Assembly (NCBI RefSeq): GCF_025369935.1
Contig: NZ_CP104467.1
Location: 1,867,001 to 1,931,000 of the forward strand
DNA: 64,000 nt
Reading direction: 5' to 3'
Source of the DNA: Paenibacillus andongensis
Lineage (GTDB): Bacteria; Bacillota; Bacilli; Paenibacillales; NBRC-103111
This document shows positions 16,324 to 25,951 of the stretch, in pieces (within the stretch, counting starts at the first letter, position 1; every line of letters starts with the position of its first letter). A program made the position numbers and the translations under genes. The notes under the pieces were generated by a model. The model saw only the letters and a list, made by a program, of their open reading frames with translations, ran no database searches and had not been told where the DNA came from.

Positions 16324-18669
16324 ATGGGACCCGGAAAAATCAAGGTGCGCAGATTGCCGCTATTGCCTCTTAGGGGACTGCTGGTTTATCCGAGCATGGT
16401 TCTACATCTGGATGTAGGGCGAGAAAAGTCGGTTAAAGCACTCGAGCGGGCAATGGTGGATGACAGCATGATTCTCCTCTGCTCTCAATCAGAGATCAAC
16501 ATAGAAGAACCTGCCAAAGAGGATATTTATCGCATTGGGACAATTGCTAAGGTACGGCAAATGCTGAAACTGCCGAATGGAACCATTCGTGTCTTGGTAG
16601 AAGGCGTTTTGCGTGCTGAGATTGTTGAATACCTTGTAAATGATGAATATTATGAAGTCACGGCTAAGGAATTACCAGAGCAAGAGATCACCGATCCTGA
16701 GATTGATGCGCTCATGCGAAGTGTACTCAGCCAATTCGAGCATTACATTAATTTATCTAAAAAGGTTACACCAGAAACGCTTGCTGCTGTATCGGACATT
16801 GATGAACCAGGCCGTTTAGCAGATGTCATATGCAGCCATTTATCGCTCAAAATTAAGGATAAACAAGAGATTCTGGAGACCGTAGATGTACGTGAGCGTC
16901 TCGAGAAAATGCTCAATATCTTAAATAATGAGCGAGAAGTGCTTGAACTCGAACGTAAAATTAGTCAACGTGTTAAGAAACAAATGGAAAAAACGCAGAA
17001 GGAATACTACCTTCGCGAGCAGATGAAAGCCATCCAGAAGGAACTTGGCGATAAGGAAGGCCGTGCTGGTGAAGTAGATGACCTGCGCAACCAGTTGACG
17101 GAAGCTGAATTGCCAGAGAAAGTCCGCGAGAAGGTTGAGAAGGAAATCGACCGTTTAGAGAAGATGCCGGCGACTTCGGCCGAGGGAGGCGTCATCCGCA
17201 ACTATATTGATTGGCTGCTAGGACTGCCATGGTCCAAAAACACGGACGATGACTTGGATTTGGATAAAGCCGAGGAGATCTTGAACGAGGATCACTTCGG
17301 GCTTGATAAGCCAAAGGAACGCGTACTTGAGTATCTAGCGGTACAGAAGCTTGTTAAGAAGCTGAAAGGACCTATCCTTTGTTTAGTTGGTCCTCCGGGC
17401 GTTGGTAAAACCTCCATTGCTCGTTCGATTGCCAGATCCATGGGAAGACAGTTCATTCGTATCTCGCTTGGCGGGGTCAGAGATGAAGCTGAGATTCGCG
17501 GCCATCGTCGTACGTATGTAGGGGCTATGCCGGGACGGATTATCCAGGGGATGAAGAACGCTGGAACGAATAATCCTGTTTTCTTGCTAGATGAAATTGA
17601 TAAAATGGCAATGGATTTCCGCGGCGATCCGGCTTCGGCATTGCTTGAAGTTCTTGATCCCGAGCAGAATAGCACTTTTAGTGATCATTTCATTGAAGTT
17701 CCGTTTGACTTGTCCAATGTCATGTTCGTGACAACGGCGAATGCTGTTCACAATATTCCTCGCCCTCTGTTAGATCGGATGGAAGTTCTCTACATTCCTG
17801 GCTACACAGAGATTGAGAAGCTGCAAATTGCGAAAAAATATTTGCTGCCTAAGCAAAAGCGTGACCATGGTCTAGAAGAAGATCAACTTGTTGTGGATGA
17901 AGCTGCCTTAATGAAAATCGTTCGTGAATATACACGTGAAGCGGGCGTCCGTAATTTAGAGCAGCAGGTCGCAGGCATGAATCGCAAAGCAGCCAAAAAG
18001 ATCGTATCCGACCCAACTACACCGGTACATGTAACGGAAGAAAACTTGAAGGACTATCTAGGACCGAGCAAATTCCGGTATAGTGTAGCAGAAGAGAAAG
18101 ATCAAATAGGTGCTGTGACAGGCCTTGCTTGGACGGAAGTTGGCGGGGATACCCTAGTTATTGAGGTCACCGTTATGCCAGGAACAGGCAAATTGACTTT
18201 GACGGGTAAACTCGGTGATGTGATGAAGGAATCCGCACAAGCTGCTTTCAGTTATACACGCACGCGGGCTGATGTATTCGGCATTGCACCTGACTTTCAT
18301 GAGAAGAATGATATCCACATTCACATCCCTGAAGGCGCCATTCCAAAGGATGGTCCATCCGCAGGAATAACGATGGCGACGGCATTGATCTCAGCGTTGA
18401 CGAATATTCCAGTTTCCCGTATGGTAGCTATGACAGGTGAGATTACATTGCGCGGCCGAGTACTTCCAATCGGAGGACTCAAAGAAAAGGCGCTAGCTGC
18501 ACATCGAGCTGGTATCCGTACGATTCTGCTGCCTCAGGATAATGAGAAAGACATCATCGAAATTCCAGAAAGTGTCCGTGCCGAGATGACCTTCATTCCA
18601 GTCAGCCATATGGATCAAGTGCTGGAACATGCGCTTGTCAAAAATAAGCCTCCCGTGCAAGTCGGATAA
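16324..18669 (+). CDS. lonA: ATP-dependent protease La (Lon)
   Basis: Cytosolic AAA+ protease of 781 residues, degrading misfolded and regulatory proteins. Domain order: N-terminal substrate domain ([20 protein letters not shown]), coiled coil ([20 protein letters not shown], about 225-245), ATPase with Walker [10 protein letters not shown] and Walker [11 protein letters not shown], and a protease domain with the dyad Ser in [10 protein letters not shown] and Lys in [11 protein letters not shown]. The ATG at 16324 is chosen because GGAGGTG (16311-16317) is six bases upstream; the ATG at 16309 overlaps that site. Confidence 0.97.
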   Translation: MGPGKIKVRRLPLLPLRGLLVYPSMVLHLDVGREKSVKALERAMVDDSMILLCSQSEINIEEPAKEDIYRIGTIAKVRQMLKLPNGTIRVLVEGVLRAEIVEYLVNDEYYEVTAKELPEQEITDPEIDALMRSVLSQFEHYINLSKKVTPETLAAVSDIDEPGRLADVICSHLSLKIKDKQEILETVDVRERLEKMLNILNNEREVLELERKISQRVKKQMEKTQKEYYLREQMKAIQKELGDKEGRAGEVDDLRNQLTEAELPEKVREKVEKEIDRLEKMPATSAEGGVIRNYIDWLLGLPWSKNTDDDLDLDKAEEILNEDHFGLDKPKERVLEYLAVQKLVKKLKGPILCLVGPPGVGKTSIARSIARSMGRQFIRISLGGVRDEAEIRGHRRTYVGAMPGRIIQGMKNAGTNNPVFLLDEIDKMAMDFRGDPASALLEVLDPEQNSTFSDHFIEVPFDLSNVMFVTTANAVHNIPRPLLDRMEVLYIPGYTEIEKLQIAKKYLLPKQKRDHGLEEDQLVVDEAALMKIVREYTREAGVRNLEQQVAGMNRKAAKKIVSDPTTPVHVTEENLKDYLGPSKFRYSVAEEKDQIGAVTGLAWTEVGGDTLVIEVTVMPGTGKLTLTGKLGDVMKESAQAAFSYTRTRADVFGIAPDFHEKNDIHIHIPEGAIPKDGPSAGITMATALISALTNIPVSRMVAMTGEITLRGRVLPIGGLKEKALAAHRAGIRTILLPQDNEKDIIEIPESVRAEMTFIPVSHMDQVLEHALVKNKPPVQVG

Positions 18670-18692
18670 CGATAGAAAGTAGTTGAACATCC

Positions 18693-19352
18693 ATGAAAGT
18701 CAATCAAGCTGAGTTTATAATCAGTGCGGTTGGACCTAGCCAGTATCCAGAGGATGCCTTGCCAGAGATTGCTCTGGCAGGGCGTTCTAATGTCGGGAAA
18801 TCGTCACTCATTAACTGTATGATCTCCCGCAAAAATTTGGCCAGAACCAGCTCACAGCCCGGCAAAACCCAAACGCTAAATTATTATAAAATCAACCAGG
18901 ACTTATATTTCGTAGATCTTCCAGGTTATGGCTACGCCAAAGTTTCCAAAACGAAACGGGAGCAGTGGGGAAAATTCATTGAGAGTTACTTGATGAATCG
19001 AGAAACACTTCGTCTTGTTATGCAATTAGTTGATTTGCGGCATCCTCCTTCCAAAGATGATCAAGCTATGTACGAGTGGCTAAGACATAATGATGTGCCA
19101 GTCATTGTTATTGCGACCAAGGCTGATAAGATCCCGAAAAGCAGATGGCCTAAGCATATCAAGATTGTGCGAGAAACACTTGGGATGGATAAGGGTGTCC
19201 AGCCGTTGATGTTCTCCTCGGAACTTGGGCTCGGGAAAGACGAGCTGTGGGGGATTCTTGAGCAAGCCATTGCTTATGGAGAAGCAGAGCCTGAAGAAGC
19301 GAACGAACTTGTGATCGAGCAAGAACAAGATAAAGAACAAGAACCGTCCTGA
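18693..19352 (+). CDS. ysxC: Ribosome biogenesis GTPase YsxC/EngB
   Basis: Essential GTPase of the TrmE-Era-EngA superfamily needed for late 50S assembly. G-motifs: G1 [10 protein letters not shown] (about residues 30-39), G2/Thr region KTQTLNYY, G3 [10 protein letters not shown]4 TKADK, and a C-terminal [11 protein letters not shown]. 219 residues versus about 195 in B. subtilis, because of a Glu/Gln-rich tail ([17 protein letters not shown]). It begins 24 bases after lonA, with a weak ribosome binding site. Confidence 0.95.
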   Translation: MKVNQAEFIISAVGPSQYPEDALPEIALAGRSNVGKSSLINCMISRKNLARTSSQPGKTQTLNYYKINQDLYFVDLPGYGYAKVSKTKREQWGKFIESYLMNRETLRLVMQLVDLRHPPSKDDQAMYEWLRHNDVPVIVIATKADKIPKSRWPKHIKIVRETLGMDKGVQPLMFSSELGLGKDELWGILEQAIAYGEAEPEEANELVIEQEQDKEQEPS

Positions 19353-19371
19353 TTCATAGGGCGGTTTTTTG
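19343..19371 (+). terminator. Terminator overlapping the ysxC stop
   Basis: ACCGTCC (19343-19349) and GGGCGGT (19359-19365), followed by six T. The 5' arm lies inside the last codons of ysxC. Confidence 0.75.
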
Positions 19372-19596
19372 TGTAGGGATTAGGAGGACGTCAAAAGACA
19401 GAGAAAATCAAGAAGAAGCATACGGGAAAGCGAGGTTTACTGGGGAAAATTTGCTGGCATTCCGTAATTCCTTGGTTTTTTCAGAATATTTGGCTGATTA
19501 TAATGAATTGTACGCAGGAATATTAGAGACGCATGTAGTATAATAATAATCAAGGTAATAGTTAATGGCTTGAAAACAAAGAATCGAGGGATTTTT

Positions 19597-20184
19597 ATGG
19601 CACAAAGGTTAGCGACTGAATATGTCAAAACCTGCCTCCAGTTAACAGAAGCCGAGATGTTCAGGTTTTTTCAAATGTTTGTGGATCATCAAGTGACGTT
19701 GCAAGTGAAAGTCTTGGAAAATGGCAACCAAGAGGTTGTTTTTCAAGATGGAGCAGGTCAGGAAATCGTCCTTTCATTTGAGAAGAAATCGGGCCTATAT
19801 GAATGCACAGGATCCTGCAGATTAAGTAACACATTATTGGCTAATTTGATGCGTAAAGCGGTATCAGAGTTTAAAGGAAGCGCAACAGTAAACCGAATTT
19901 ACCCTAGTTACACCATGGTTTACTATTATGAACGTGGAACAGTCGTTAAGATCGAGGAAGTCAAAGGGCAATTGTTGACCGTTATTTATGAGTACAAAGA
20001 CACCATTGGTCAAATGCAGCAAATGTTCCAAAAGAGAGAAGTCGAGCAAGAGATTGAAATGATCTACGATCAAATTAACCATCTACTTGATTTACGCAAT
20101 ATGCTGCAGGGACAGGAAGAACATCAGCAGATCGACACTCGCCTCAATGAGCTAACACATCGTTTGTTTATATTGGAGGCTTAA
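19597..20184 (+). CDS. Conserved-looking protein of unknown function
   Basis: 195 residues. The N-terminal two thirds look like an alpha/beta domain (ATEYVKTCLQLTEAEMFRFF, then TLQVKVLENGNQEVVFQDGA), with RIYPSYTMVYYYERGTV in the middle. The C-terminal third is a coiled coil (KREVEQEIEMIYDQINHLLD). No signal or membrane segment. I recall similar proteins in Paenibacillus next to speD, sometimes with misleading names, but no known function. GAGGG six bases before the ATG at 19597 decides the start. The gap 19372-19596 has a good -10 (TATAAT at 19539-19544) but no -35. Confidence 0.75.
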   Translation: MAQRLATEYVKTCLQLTEAEMFRFFQMFVDHQVTLQVKVLENGNQEVVFQDGAGQEIVLSFEKKSGLYECTGSCRLSNTLLANLMRKAVSEFKGSATVNRIYPSYTMVYYYERGTVVKIEEVKGQLLTVIYEYKDTIGQMQQMFQKREVEQEIEMIYDQINHLLDLRNMLQGQEEHQQIDTRLNELTHRLFILEA

Positions 20185-20208
20185 CCACACATATACCACT
20201 ATTACAAT

Positions 20209-20235
20209 AGACCCTTTTTAGGGTCTTTTTTGTTT
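20209..20235 (+). terminator. Terminator before the speD leader
   Basis: AGACCCT / AGGGTCT with loop TTTT, then a T-run. Confidence 0.8.
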
Positions 20236-20307
20236 TAAGACACTTGGTAAAAAAAACTATTGCATTTCTCGTCGATAGATGTTATTTTTATTCTCGTTGA
20301 AACAATA

Positions 20308-20419
20308 TAGGAACCAGGATTCACTCAGGACATTGAATGTTGCGAGAGATTATACCCTCGGGAAGTGAATGACGTAGGTCCTAGCGGATGAAATTTTTTT
20401 CAGACATTTTATTCCTAGG
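20308..20419 (+). promoter_or_regulatory. Structured leader of speD, candidate riboregulator
   Basis: Closing helix TAGGAACC (20308-20315) with GGTCCTA (20377-20383, one bulge); second helix ATTCACT (20319-20325) with AGTGAAT (20364-20370); inside it two hairpins, ACAT-tga-ATGT (20330-20340) and CGAG...CTCG (20343-20360). After eight T comes CTAGGA (20415-20420), which can pair with TCCTAG of the closing helix and lies on the speD Shine-Dalgarno. This gives two exclusive folds. I cannot match it to a known riboswitch class. Confidence 0.5.
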
Positions 20420-20435
20420 AAGGGGGAACCGAAAG

Positions 20436-20843
20436 ATGGAAACAGAATACTCAACTTTCGGAAGACACGTTGCTGTAGATACTTGGGGGGTAGATTTCGA
20501 ACTTCTGAACAATGCAGATTGGCTGCAGGCTCAGATGGTAGAAGCTGCCGAGGTATGCGGAGCAACCGTACTATCTGTACAATCCAAGCAATTTGAACCA
20601 CAAGGAGCAACTGTACTTGTTATGTTGTCCGAGAGTCATCTCTCCATTCATACTTATCCTGAGAGAGGTTTTGCCGCGCTTGACTGCTATACATGCGGTG
20701 AGACAGTGGACCCTCAATTAGCAATTGACTTTATGGTATCCGTATTGAAACCAGAAACATTCTATGCGAAGAAATTAGTTCGCGGAATGGGTGAACTACA
20801 AGTTGAAACTCCTGAAATAAAGCAAGCAGAGCTTGTTAAATAA
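20436..20843 (+). CDS. speD: S-adenosylmethionine decarboxylase proenzyme
   Basis: Makes decarboxylated SAM, the aminopropyl donor for spermidine. A 135-residue prokaryotic class 1B enzyme. The self-cleavage site is in LSESHLSIHTYPE (about residues 61-73): cut before the second Ser, which becomes the pyruvoyl group. The catalytic Cys is in LDCYTCGET. The start is the ATG at 20436 after AGGGGG; earlier in-frame codons belong to the leader. It is a single-gene unit with its own terminator; speE is not in the window. Confidence 0.95.
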   Translation: METEYSTFGRHVAVDTWGVDFELLNNADWLQAQMVEAAEVCGATVLSVQSKQFEPQGATVLVMLSESHLSIHTYPERGFAALDCYTCGETVDPQLAIDFMVSVLKPETFYAKKLVRGMGELQVETPEIKQAELVK

Positions 20844-20865
20844 GAATCTGCGCATAACAATAACG

Positions 20866-20897
20866 ATAACCACGGAGAAATCCGTGGTTATTTGTTT
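20866..20897 (+). terminator. Terminator after speD
   Basis: ATAACCACGGA / TCCGTGGTTAT with a GAAA loop, followed by TTGTTTG. Confidence 0.8.
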
Positions 20898-20969
20898 GTC
20901 CAGATACCCATACAATGTTATTGCGACACATGTCCGAACATGAAGCAAACATGAATTGGGGGAACGGAA

Positions 20970-21506
20970 TTGAAACAAAAAATAGTTAGAAAAGCAGTGA
21001 TTTACAGTGTTGTTGTCTTCCTCATTATCTGGCCTATCTATCAGCTCATTCAAATACTAGGCCCGCATAAAGAAGAGCATGATGCTACCCATCTCCTGTA
21101 TCAAGTATCTCTGTTTCAGATGGAACTTCTAAAGAGCTATCTGGAAGAAGCTGCTCAAAGCAAGGATACCGAAGGGTTGAATGCTGTGGGGCAAGCCCTT
21201 TACTCGGCAAGTTATACACATGAACGCCTGGTGCTCGCTGCAGGAGGAAGTGAATATCTGACTACACTGGACAGCATGACCCAGCTAACGCAATACTTGA
21301 AGCGTATGCAGGTGGGGGGAGAGCGCACATTAAAGCCTGATGAGCTCCAAGTTTTGAAGGAAGTTTGGCTTCAATACAAGAGTATGTACGATCTGTATGA
21401 AAAAATTATGGCTTCGAATGGCGATATTGTTTCGTCCCAAAATACGAAGCTGGCTGAACTAGATCGAAATTTAACCTCTTTTATTCGAAAAAAAGCACTT
21501 CAATAA
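20970..21506 (+). CDS. Single-span membrane protein of unknown function (ysxD position)
   Basis: 178 residues: an N-terminal membrane anchor (AVIYSVVVFLIIWPIYQLI, about residues 9-27), then a mostly helical extracytoplasmic or cytoplasmic domain with no cysteine and no recognised motif (LYQVSLFQMELLKSYLEEAA, then EVWLQYKSMYDLYEKIM). In B. subtilis the unknown membrane gene ysxD lies between ysxC and hemA; this may be a positional analogue but I see no sequence basis for homology. The start is TTG, with GGGGG about nine bases upstream. The hairpin array begins 15 bases after its stop. Confidence 0.7.
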   Translation: MKQKIVRKAVIYSVVVFLIIWPIYQLIQILGPHKEEHDATHLLYQVSLFQMELLKSYLEEAAQSKDTEGLNAVGQALYSASYTHERLVLAAGGSEYLTTLDSMTQLTQYLKRMQVGGERTLKPDELQVLKEVWLQYKSMYDLYEKIMASNGDIVSSQNTKLAELDRNLTSFIRKKALQ

Positions 21507-21520
21507 AGGACTTATAGAAA

Positions 21521-21840
21521 ACTTTGAGCAACGCTCAAAGATCCCAAAGCGGAGAGACTTTGAGCTACGCTCAAAGATCCCAAAGTGGAGAGACTTTGAG
21601 CAACGCTCAAAGATCCCAAAGCGGAGAGACTTTGAGCAACGCTCAAAGATCCTAAAGCGGAGAGACTTTGAGCAACGCTCAAAGATCCTAAAGCGGAGAG
21701 ACTTTGAGCAACGCTCAAAGATCCTAAAGCGGAGAGACTTTGAGCAACGCTCAAAGATCCTAAAGCGGAGAGACTTTGAGCAACGCTCAAAGATCCTAAA
21801 GCGGAGAGACTTTGAGCAACGCTCAAAGATCCCTATATTA
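21521..21840 (+). repeat. Nine tandem 36-bp hairpin repeats between the 20970 gene and hemA
   Basis: Units begin at 21521, 21557, 21593, 21629, 21665, 21701, 21737, 21773 and 21809, exactly 36 bases apart. Each is ACTTTGAGC-aac-GCTCAAAGATCC, a short link and GGAGAG. Units 1-3 have CCCAAAG and 4-8 CCTAAAG in the link, and unit 2 has loop TAC, so the array has partly homogenised by duplication. The last unit ends CCCTATA, like the single copies elsewhere. There are no spacers, so it is not a CRISPR array. Confidence 0.95.
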
Positions 21841-21930
21841 GGTATATACGAACCGAATGCTGTTAAAACTAACGAGAAGTAAAGCATTCATAATTTATAC
21901 AAAAAATTTGTCGGATTGCTTGTTTTGCTG

Positions 21931-21939
21931 TGCTATAAT
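21931..21939 (+). promoter_or_regulatory. Extended -10 promoter of the hem operon
   Basis: TGCTATAAT (TATAAT at 21934-21939) is a consensus extended -10, 37 bases before the hemA start. The best -35-like hexamer, TTGTCG (21908), is 20 bases away, so it probably depends on the TGn extension. It lies downstream of the repeat array. Confidence 0.65.
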
Positions 21940-21975
21940 GGGACATAGAATTAGACGGAAAGGCAGGTGGTACCT

Positions 21976-23379
21976 TTGCATATTATCGCACTAGGCTTGA
22001 ATTATCGTACGGCCCCGGTAGAAATTCGGGAGAAGTTCGCTTTCTCCGATCAGGATTTACCTAAGGCATTGGCAGAATTGAAAGAAACGAAAAGTATATT
22101 GGAGTGTGTAATTGTCGCCACCTGCAATCGCACGGAAATCTACGCTGTTGTGGATCGACCGCAGATGTGCAGTCATTATTTGACACACTTCATTGAACGT
22201 TGGTTCCAAGTCGGTAAGGATCAATTCCAAAAACATTTATATATGTATGAAAATGAAAAAGCGATTGAACATTTATTCCGCGTAACAAGCGGGTTAGATT
22301 CCATGGTCATTGGGGAAACCCAAATTCTAGGACAAGTGCGTGATGCTTTTTTATCATCTCAAAATATGAAAGCAACCGGAGCTTATTTCAATACATTGTT
22401 TAAGCAATCCGTGACACTTGCCAAAAAAGCACACTCCGAAACAGGCATTAGCAATAATCCAGTTTCCATCAGTTATGCCGCGGTGGAACTTGGTAAACGA
22501 ATATTCGGTACCTACATGAACAAGACGGTTATGATTATTGGTGCTGGTAAGATGAGCGAACTCACTGTGAAGCACCTTTACGCAAATGGCGCTAACAAAG
22601 TTATCGTGGTTAACCGTACGTTTGAACGTGCAGTAGAATTGGCCCAGAAATTTAACGGTATTCCATGTACCATGGATAACATGCCCGAGCATCTAGCGGA
22701 AGTGGACATTATTATTAGCTCGACAGGCGCTCCGGGATATGTTCTTACGAAGAATGATATTCAGTCCTATGTTCAAAAAAGAAAATCACGTCCGCTTTTT
22801 ATGATGGATATTGCGGTCCCTCGGGATCTAGATCCGCAAATTAGCGGCTTACCTAATGTTTTTCTTTATGATATCGATGATCTGGAGAATATCGTTGATA
22901 AGCATTTGCAGGAGAGAAAGAAAGAAGCAGCTAAGATTGAAACGATGATTGAAACTGAAATGGGTGTTTTCGAACAATGGACGAAGACGCTAGGTGTAAG
23001 TCCGGTCATTAGCGCTCTTCAAACAAAAGCGAGTCAGATTCACGAAGAGACGATGGATAATATGCTAAAGAAGCTGCCGGACCTAGATGAACGTGAAATT
23101 AAAGTTATTCGTAAATTAACGAAAAGCATTGTGAATCAAGTGCTGCGAGACCCGATCCTTCGCATTAAGGAAATGGCGGGAGAGCGGCATGGTGATGAAG
23201 CGCTCGAGCTATTCACGAAACTGTTTGCCCTAGAAGAGACCCTTGAACAACAAGAACAAGCCGATCAGTTAGCACAAGAACTAGAAGCCGGGCATAAAGC
23301 AGTTGAAGCTAAGCAGTTGCTGGATGAGAAGTTGTCCGTGCTTAGTTTACAGAACGCTGATGTTCTAGCCCAATCTTGA
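21976..23379 (+). CDS. hemA: Glutamyl-tRNA reductase
   Basis: First committed step of heme synthesis: reduces Glu-tRNA to glutamate-1-semialdehyde with NADPH. Motifs: catalytic Cys in VIVATCNRTEIYAV (about residues 41-54), GLDSMVIGETQILGQVRDAF, NAD-binding GAGKMSELT, and the dimerisation helices at the C-terminus. 467 residues; the C-terminal 30 are Gln/Glu/Ala-rich and vary in the family. Start TTG at 21976: AGGTGG is five bases before it and the product then begins MHIIALGLNYRTAPVEIREK, aligning with B. subtilis HemA. It heads a run of nine tetrapyrrole genes. Confidence 0.96.
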   Translation: MHIIALGLNYRTAPVEIREKFAFSDQDLPKALAELKETKSILECVIVATCNRTEIYAVVDRPQMCSHYLTHFIERWFQVGKDQFQKHLYMYENEKAIEHLFRVTSGLDSMVIGETQILGQVRDAFLSSQNMKATGAYFNTLFKQSVTLAKKAHSETGISNNPVSISYAAVELGKRIFGTYMNKTVMIIGAGKMSELTVKHLYANGANKVIVVNRTFERAVELAQKFNGIPCTMDNMPEHLAEVDIIISSTGAPGYVLTKNDIQSYVQKRKSRPLFMMDIAVPRDLDPQISGLPNVFLYDIDDLENIVDKHLQERKKEAAKIETMIETEMGVFEQWTKTLGVSPVISALQTKASQIHEETMDNMLKKLPDLDEREIKVIRKLTKSIVNQVLRDPILRIKEMAGERHGDEALELFTKLFALEETLEQQEQADQLAQELEAGHKAVEAKQLLDEKLSVLSLQNADVLAQS

Positions 23380-23412
23380 AGAAAAGGGCGCTAATCGCCT
23401 AGGAGAGGTGCC

Positions 23413-24243
23413 ATGGTAACACGTAGCTGGTTGTTTGATGCGATGATTTATATGTATGCCCTGAGCCTATTGTTTTACTTTTCGGATTTCGCTAATGCGA
23501 ACCGAAGTGCGAAACGGATGGGGACGGGGCTGCTTTTGTTTGTATGGGTTCTGCAAACCGCTTACCTAGGAATTAACTTGTTTGGTCATTTGACAGAATG
23601 GGCATTTGCCCGGTCGGATGTACTATTTATGTTTTCGTGGTTGATTGTCACGATTTCACTGTTGATTAACCGATTTTTCCGCATTGAATTGTTTGTATTT
23701 TTTGTGAATGTACTCGGTTTTGCTATTTTGGCTTTGAATGTTTTCAGTAATCCGAACGTAACGCCAATTAAGCCCGATTGGAACATTAATGATGAGCTAT
23801 TATTTATCCATATTACCCTAGCGATTGGCAGCTACGTGGCATTCTCGATTGCAGCTATTTTCTCAGGCATGTATGTGTTCTTACACAAAATGCTGAAAGC
23901 GAAGAAATTTTCTCAAACGGTGATGAGACTACCTTCCCTTGAGAAAATTGAGCATTACACCTATCTCTCCGTGATTATCGGAGCTCCTTTGCTTCTTATG
24001 GCTTTAAGCCTGGGTGTGGTTTGGGTTGTACTGGAAGGAAATCGTAATTTACTTTATGATCCTAAGGTAATTAATTCATTTTTTGTATTAGCAGCGTACG
24101 CTTTTTATTTATTTCAGCAGCATTCTATGCGTATTTCGGGTAATAAGCTAGCAGCTTGGAACCTTGCAGCATTCTTGATTGTAGTTCTCAATTTCGTGGT
24201 TTCTAATCTGGTTTCAGGTTTTCATGGCTGGATATGGAGCTAA
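23413..24243 (+). CDS. hemX: HemX / CcsA-type cytochrome c assembly membrane protein
   Basis: 276 residues with about eight membrane segments. It belongs to the CcsA/HemX family; in B. subtilis HemX is the second hem-operon product and lowers the level of HemA by an unknown mechanism. WDxN-like element PDWNINDELLFIHITLAIGS resembles the conserved region of the family and includes a His. Start ATG with GGAGAGGTG upstream. A role in heme handling for cytochrome c is possible but not shown by the sequence. Confidence 0.88.
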   Translation: MVTRSWLFDAMIYMYALSLLFYFSDFANANRSAKRMGTGLLLFVWVLQTAYLGINLFGHLTEWAFARSDVLFMFSWLIVTISLLINRFFRIELFVFFVNVLGFAILALNVFSNPNVTPIKPDWNINDELLFIHITLAIGSYVAFSIAAIFSGMYVFLHKMLKAKKFSQTVMRLPSLEKIEHYTYLSVIIGAPLLLMALSLGVVWVVLEGNRNLLYDPKVINSFFVLAAYAFYLFQQHSMRISGNKLAAWNLAAFLIVVLNFVVSNLVSGFHGWIWS

Positions 24244-24248
24244 CGACG

Positions 24249-25001
24249 ATGAATCATCCTTATCCGATTATGATGAATCTGTCTGGACGCCGATGTTTAG
24301 TTGTAGGCGGCGGTTCAGTGGCTGAACGAAAGGTGAAATCGCTTCTGCAAGCAGGTGCTCATGTAACAATCGTAAGCACAGAATTCACTGAGGGACTTAT
24401 GAAGATGGAGAACCAGTCGGAAGTGGTACTGTATAGGCAAACGTTTCAGCCTTCGATAATGATCGATGAAAGTTCAGATTGTGCGCCTTACACTTTGGTT
24501 GTAGCTGCAACGAACGATGCGAAAGTTAATGCCGGGGTGTATGAGATTGCATCAAGGCAGGGACAGCTGATCAACGTTGTTGATCAACCTCAATTGAGCT
24601 CCTTCATCGTACCTTCTGTTGTTCGTAGAGGGAAGTTAGTTATTGCCGTTTCAACAGGTGGCGCAAGTCCGTCAGCTGCTCGTAAGATCGCTCAAGAACT
24701 AGACACCGCTTATGGTGAGGAGTATGAAACATACCTCGATTTCCTCAGTGATTTGCGGTTATTGATTCAGAGTAAGGTGGCCGATAAACAGGCTAGACAA
24801 CGTGTGTTTAAAGAAATGCTAGAATGGGACGTGCTCGCCAAAATACGGAGCGGAACGTTCGAGAGTTGGAAAGAAAAGCTCTACATAACCATAGAAAAAG
24901 AACCTTGGATGCAGAGTCAAGTTGGGGATAAAGGTACAGATCTATCTGCTTGGTTAACAGCTATCAAGGATATCGGGCAGCAAGTACAAGGAGGCGGGTA
25001 G
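24249..25001 (+). CDS. Precorrin-2 dehydrogenase / sirohydrochlorin ferrochelatase-like protein
   Basis: NAD-dependent oxidation of precorrin-2 to sirohydrochlorin on the way to siroheme, and entry to the B12 branch. The N-terminal Rossmann fold is clear: [20 protein letters not shown] (residues about 14-33), then [11 protein letters not shown] and [20 protein letters not shown] with the SPSAARKI motif, as in CysG, Met8p and YlnF. 250 residues; the C-terminal 70 are less conserved. The ATG at 24249 follows GGAG (24236-24239); an in-frame ATG at 24234 overlaps hemX. It sits between hemX and hemC, as in several Bacillota. Confidence 0.88.
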   Translation: MNHPYPIMMNLSGRRCLVVGGGSVAERKVKSLLQAGAHVTIVSTEFTEGLMKMENQSEVVLYRQTFQPSIMIDESSDCAPYTLVVAATNDAKVNAGVYEIASRQGQLINVVDQPQLSSFIVPSVVRRGKLVIAVSTGGASPSAARKIAQELDTAYGEEYETYLDFLSDLRLLIQSKVADKQARQRVFKEMLEWDVLAKIRSGTFESWKEKLYITIEKEPWMQSQVGDKGTDLSAWLTAIKDIGQQVQGGG

Positions 25002-25003
25002 AG

Positions 25004-25951
25004 ATGAGAACAATCATTGTAGGAACTAGGCAAAGTGCGTTGGCACTAACTCAGACAGGGCAAGTTGTGGAACTCTTAAAACAGCTTGCAGCTGACCATG
25101 GGATCGCTTGTCAATTTGAAATAAAGAAAATAGTCACGAAGGGCGATCGCATTTTGGACGTCACCTTATCCAAGGTGGGCGGTAAGGGGCTGTTCGTCAA
25201 GGAAATCGAACAGGCACTCGTGGACGGCGACATCGACATGGCCGTCCACAGCATGAAAGATATGCCCTTCGAGCTACCCGAAGGGCTAGTCGTTGGAGCG
25301 GTGCCGAAGCGTGAGGATCCGCGCGATGCGCTGATCACACGCGGGCACCGCTCCCTGGACGAGCTGCCGCAAGGCGCGCTCGTCGGAACCAGCTCGCTGC
25401 GGCGCGCCAGCCAGCTGCAGCATCTTCGCCCGGACCTCCGCATCGAGTCGGTCCGCGGCAACATCGATTCGAGGCTGCGCAAGCTCGATGATGAGAACTT
25501 CGATGCGATTCTGCTTGCCGCGGCCGGTTTGCACCGGATCGGCTGGCAGGATCGCATCAGTGCGTACTTGCCGCCCGAGATCTGCCTCCCTGCCGTAGGG
25601 CAGGGGGCGCTGTGCATCGAGTGCCGGGGCGGCGACGCCTTCATGCTGGACCTGCTGAGCAGGTTCCAGCATGAGCCAACTGCGCTCGCGGTGCGAGCGG
25701 AGCGGGCTTTCCTCGGCAGACTCAATGGAGGCTGCCAAGTGCCGCTCGGCGCTTACGCGAGCATAAGCGAAGACAGCAGCGTATCAGAGTCGCCGCTGCT
25801 CACTTTAACGGGCATGGTGGGTACGCCGGACGGCGTCACCATGCTCAAGGAAACGGCTTCCGGGCGCGATCCGGAAGCGCTTGGTTTGCTTGTCGCCGAT
25901 AAGCTAATCGCACAAGGCGCAGAACGTATCCTGGCTGAGGTAAGGAAGTGA
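25004..25951 (+). CDS. hemC: Hydroxymethylbilane synthase (porphobilinogen deaminase)
   Basis: Joins four porphobilinogen units to hydroxymethylbilane. Motifs: [10 protein letters not shown] at the N-terminus, [30 protein letters not shown] and the dipyrromethane-cofactor Cys in [12 protein letters not shown]. 315 residues; start ATG at 25004 after AAGGAGG, two bases after the previous stop. From about 25140 to the end the gene is conspicuously richer in G and C than the first 130 bases and all neighbours, with codons such as CGC, GCG, CTG and GGC; see findings. Confidence 0.96.
   Translation: MRTIIVGTRQSALALTQTGQVVELLKQLAADHGIACQFEIKKIVTKGDRILDVTLSKVGGKGLFVKEIEQALVDGDIDMAVHSMKDMPFELPEGLVVGAVPKREDPRDALITRGHRSLDELPQGALVGTSSLRRASQLQHLRPDLRIESVRGNIDSRLRKLDDENFDAILLAAAGLHRIGWQDRISAYLPPEICLPAVGQGALCIECRGGDAFMLDLLSRFQHEPTALAVRAERAFLGRLNGGCQVPLGAYASISEDSSVSESPLLTLTGMVGTPDGVTMLKETASGRDPEALGLLVADKLIAQGAERILAEVRK

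Noticed and set aside
21521-21840. CRISPR array
   Set aside because: The 36-base period is suggestive, but units follow each other without spacers and there are no cas genes.
21471-21887. Minus-strand 138-residue repetitive reading frame (FERCSKSLRFRI repeated)
   Set aside because: The 36-base period is a multiple of three, so the tandem array is open by construction. No ribosome binding site; the repeat unit is a nucleic-acid hairpin also found outside any frame.
25111-25738. Two long minus-strand frames inside hemC
   Set aside because: The GC-rich patch removes stop codons in all frames; neither has a ribosome binding site or family resemblance.
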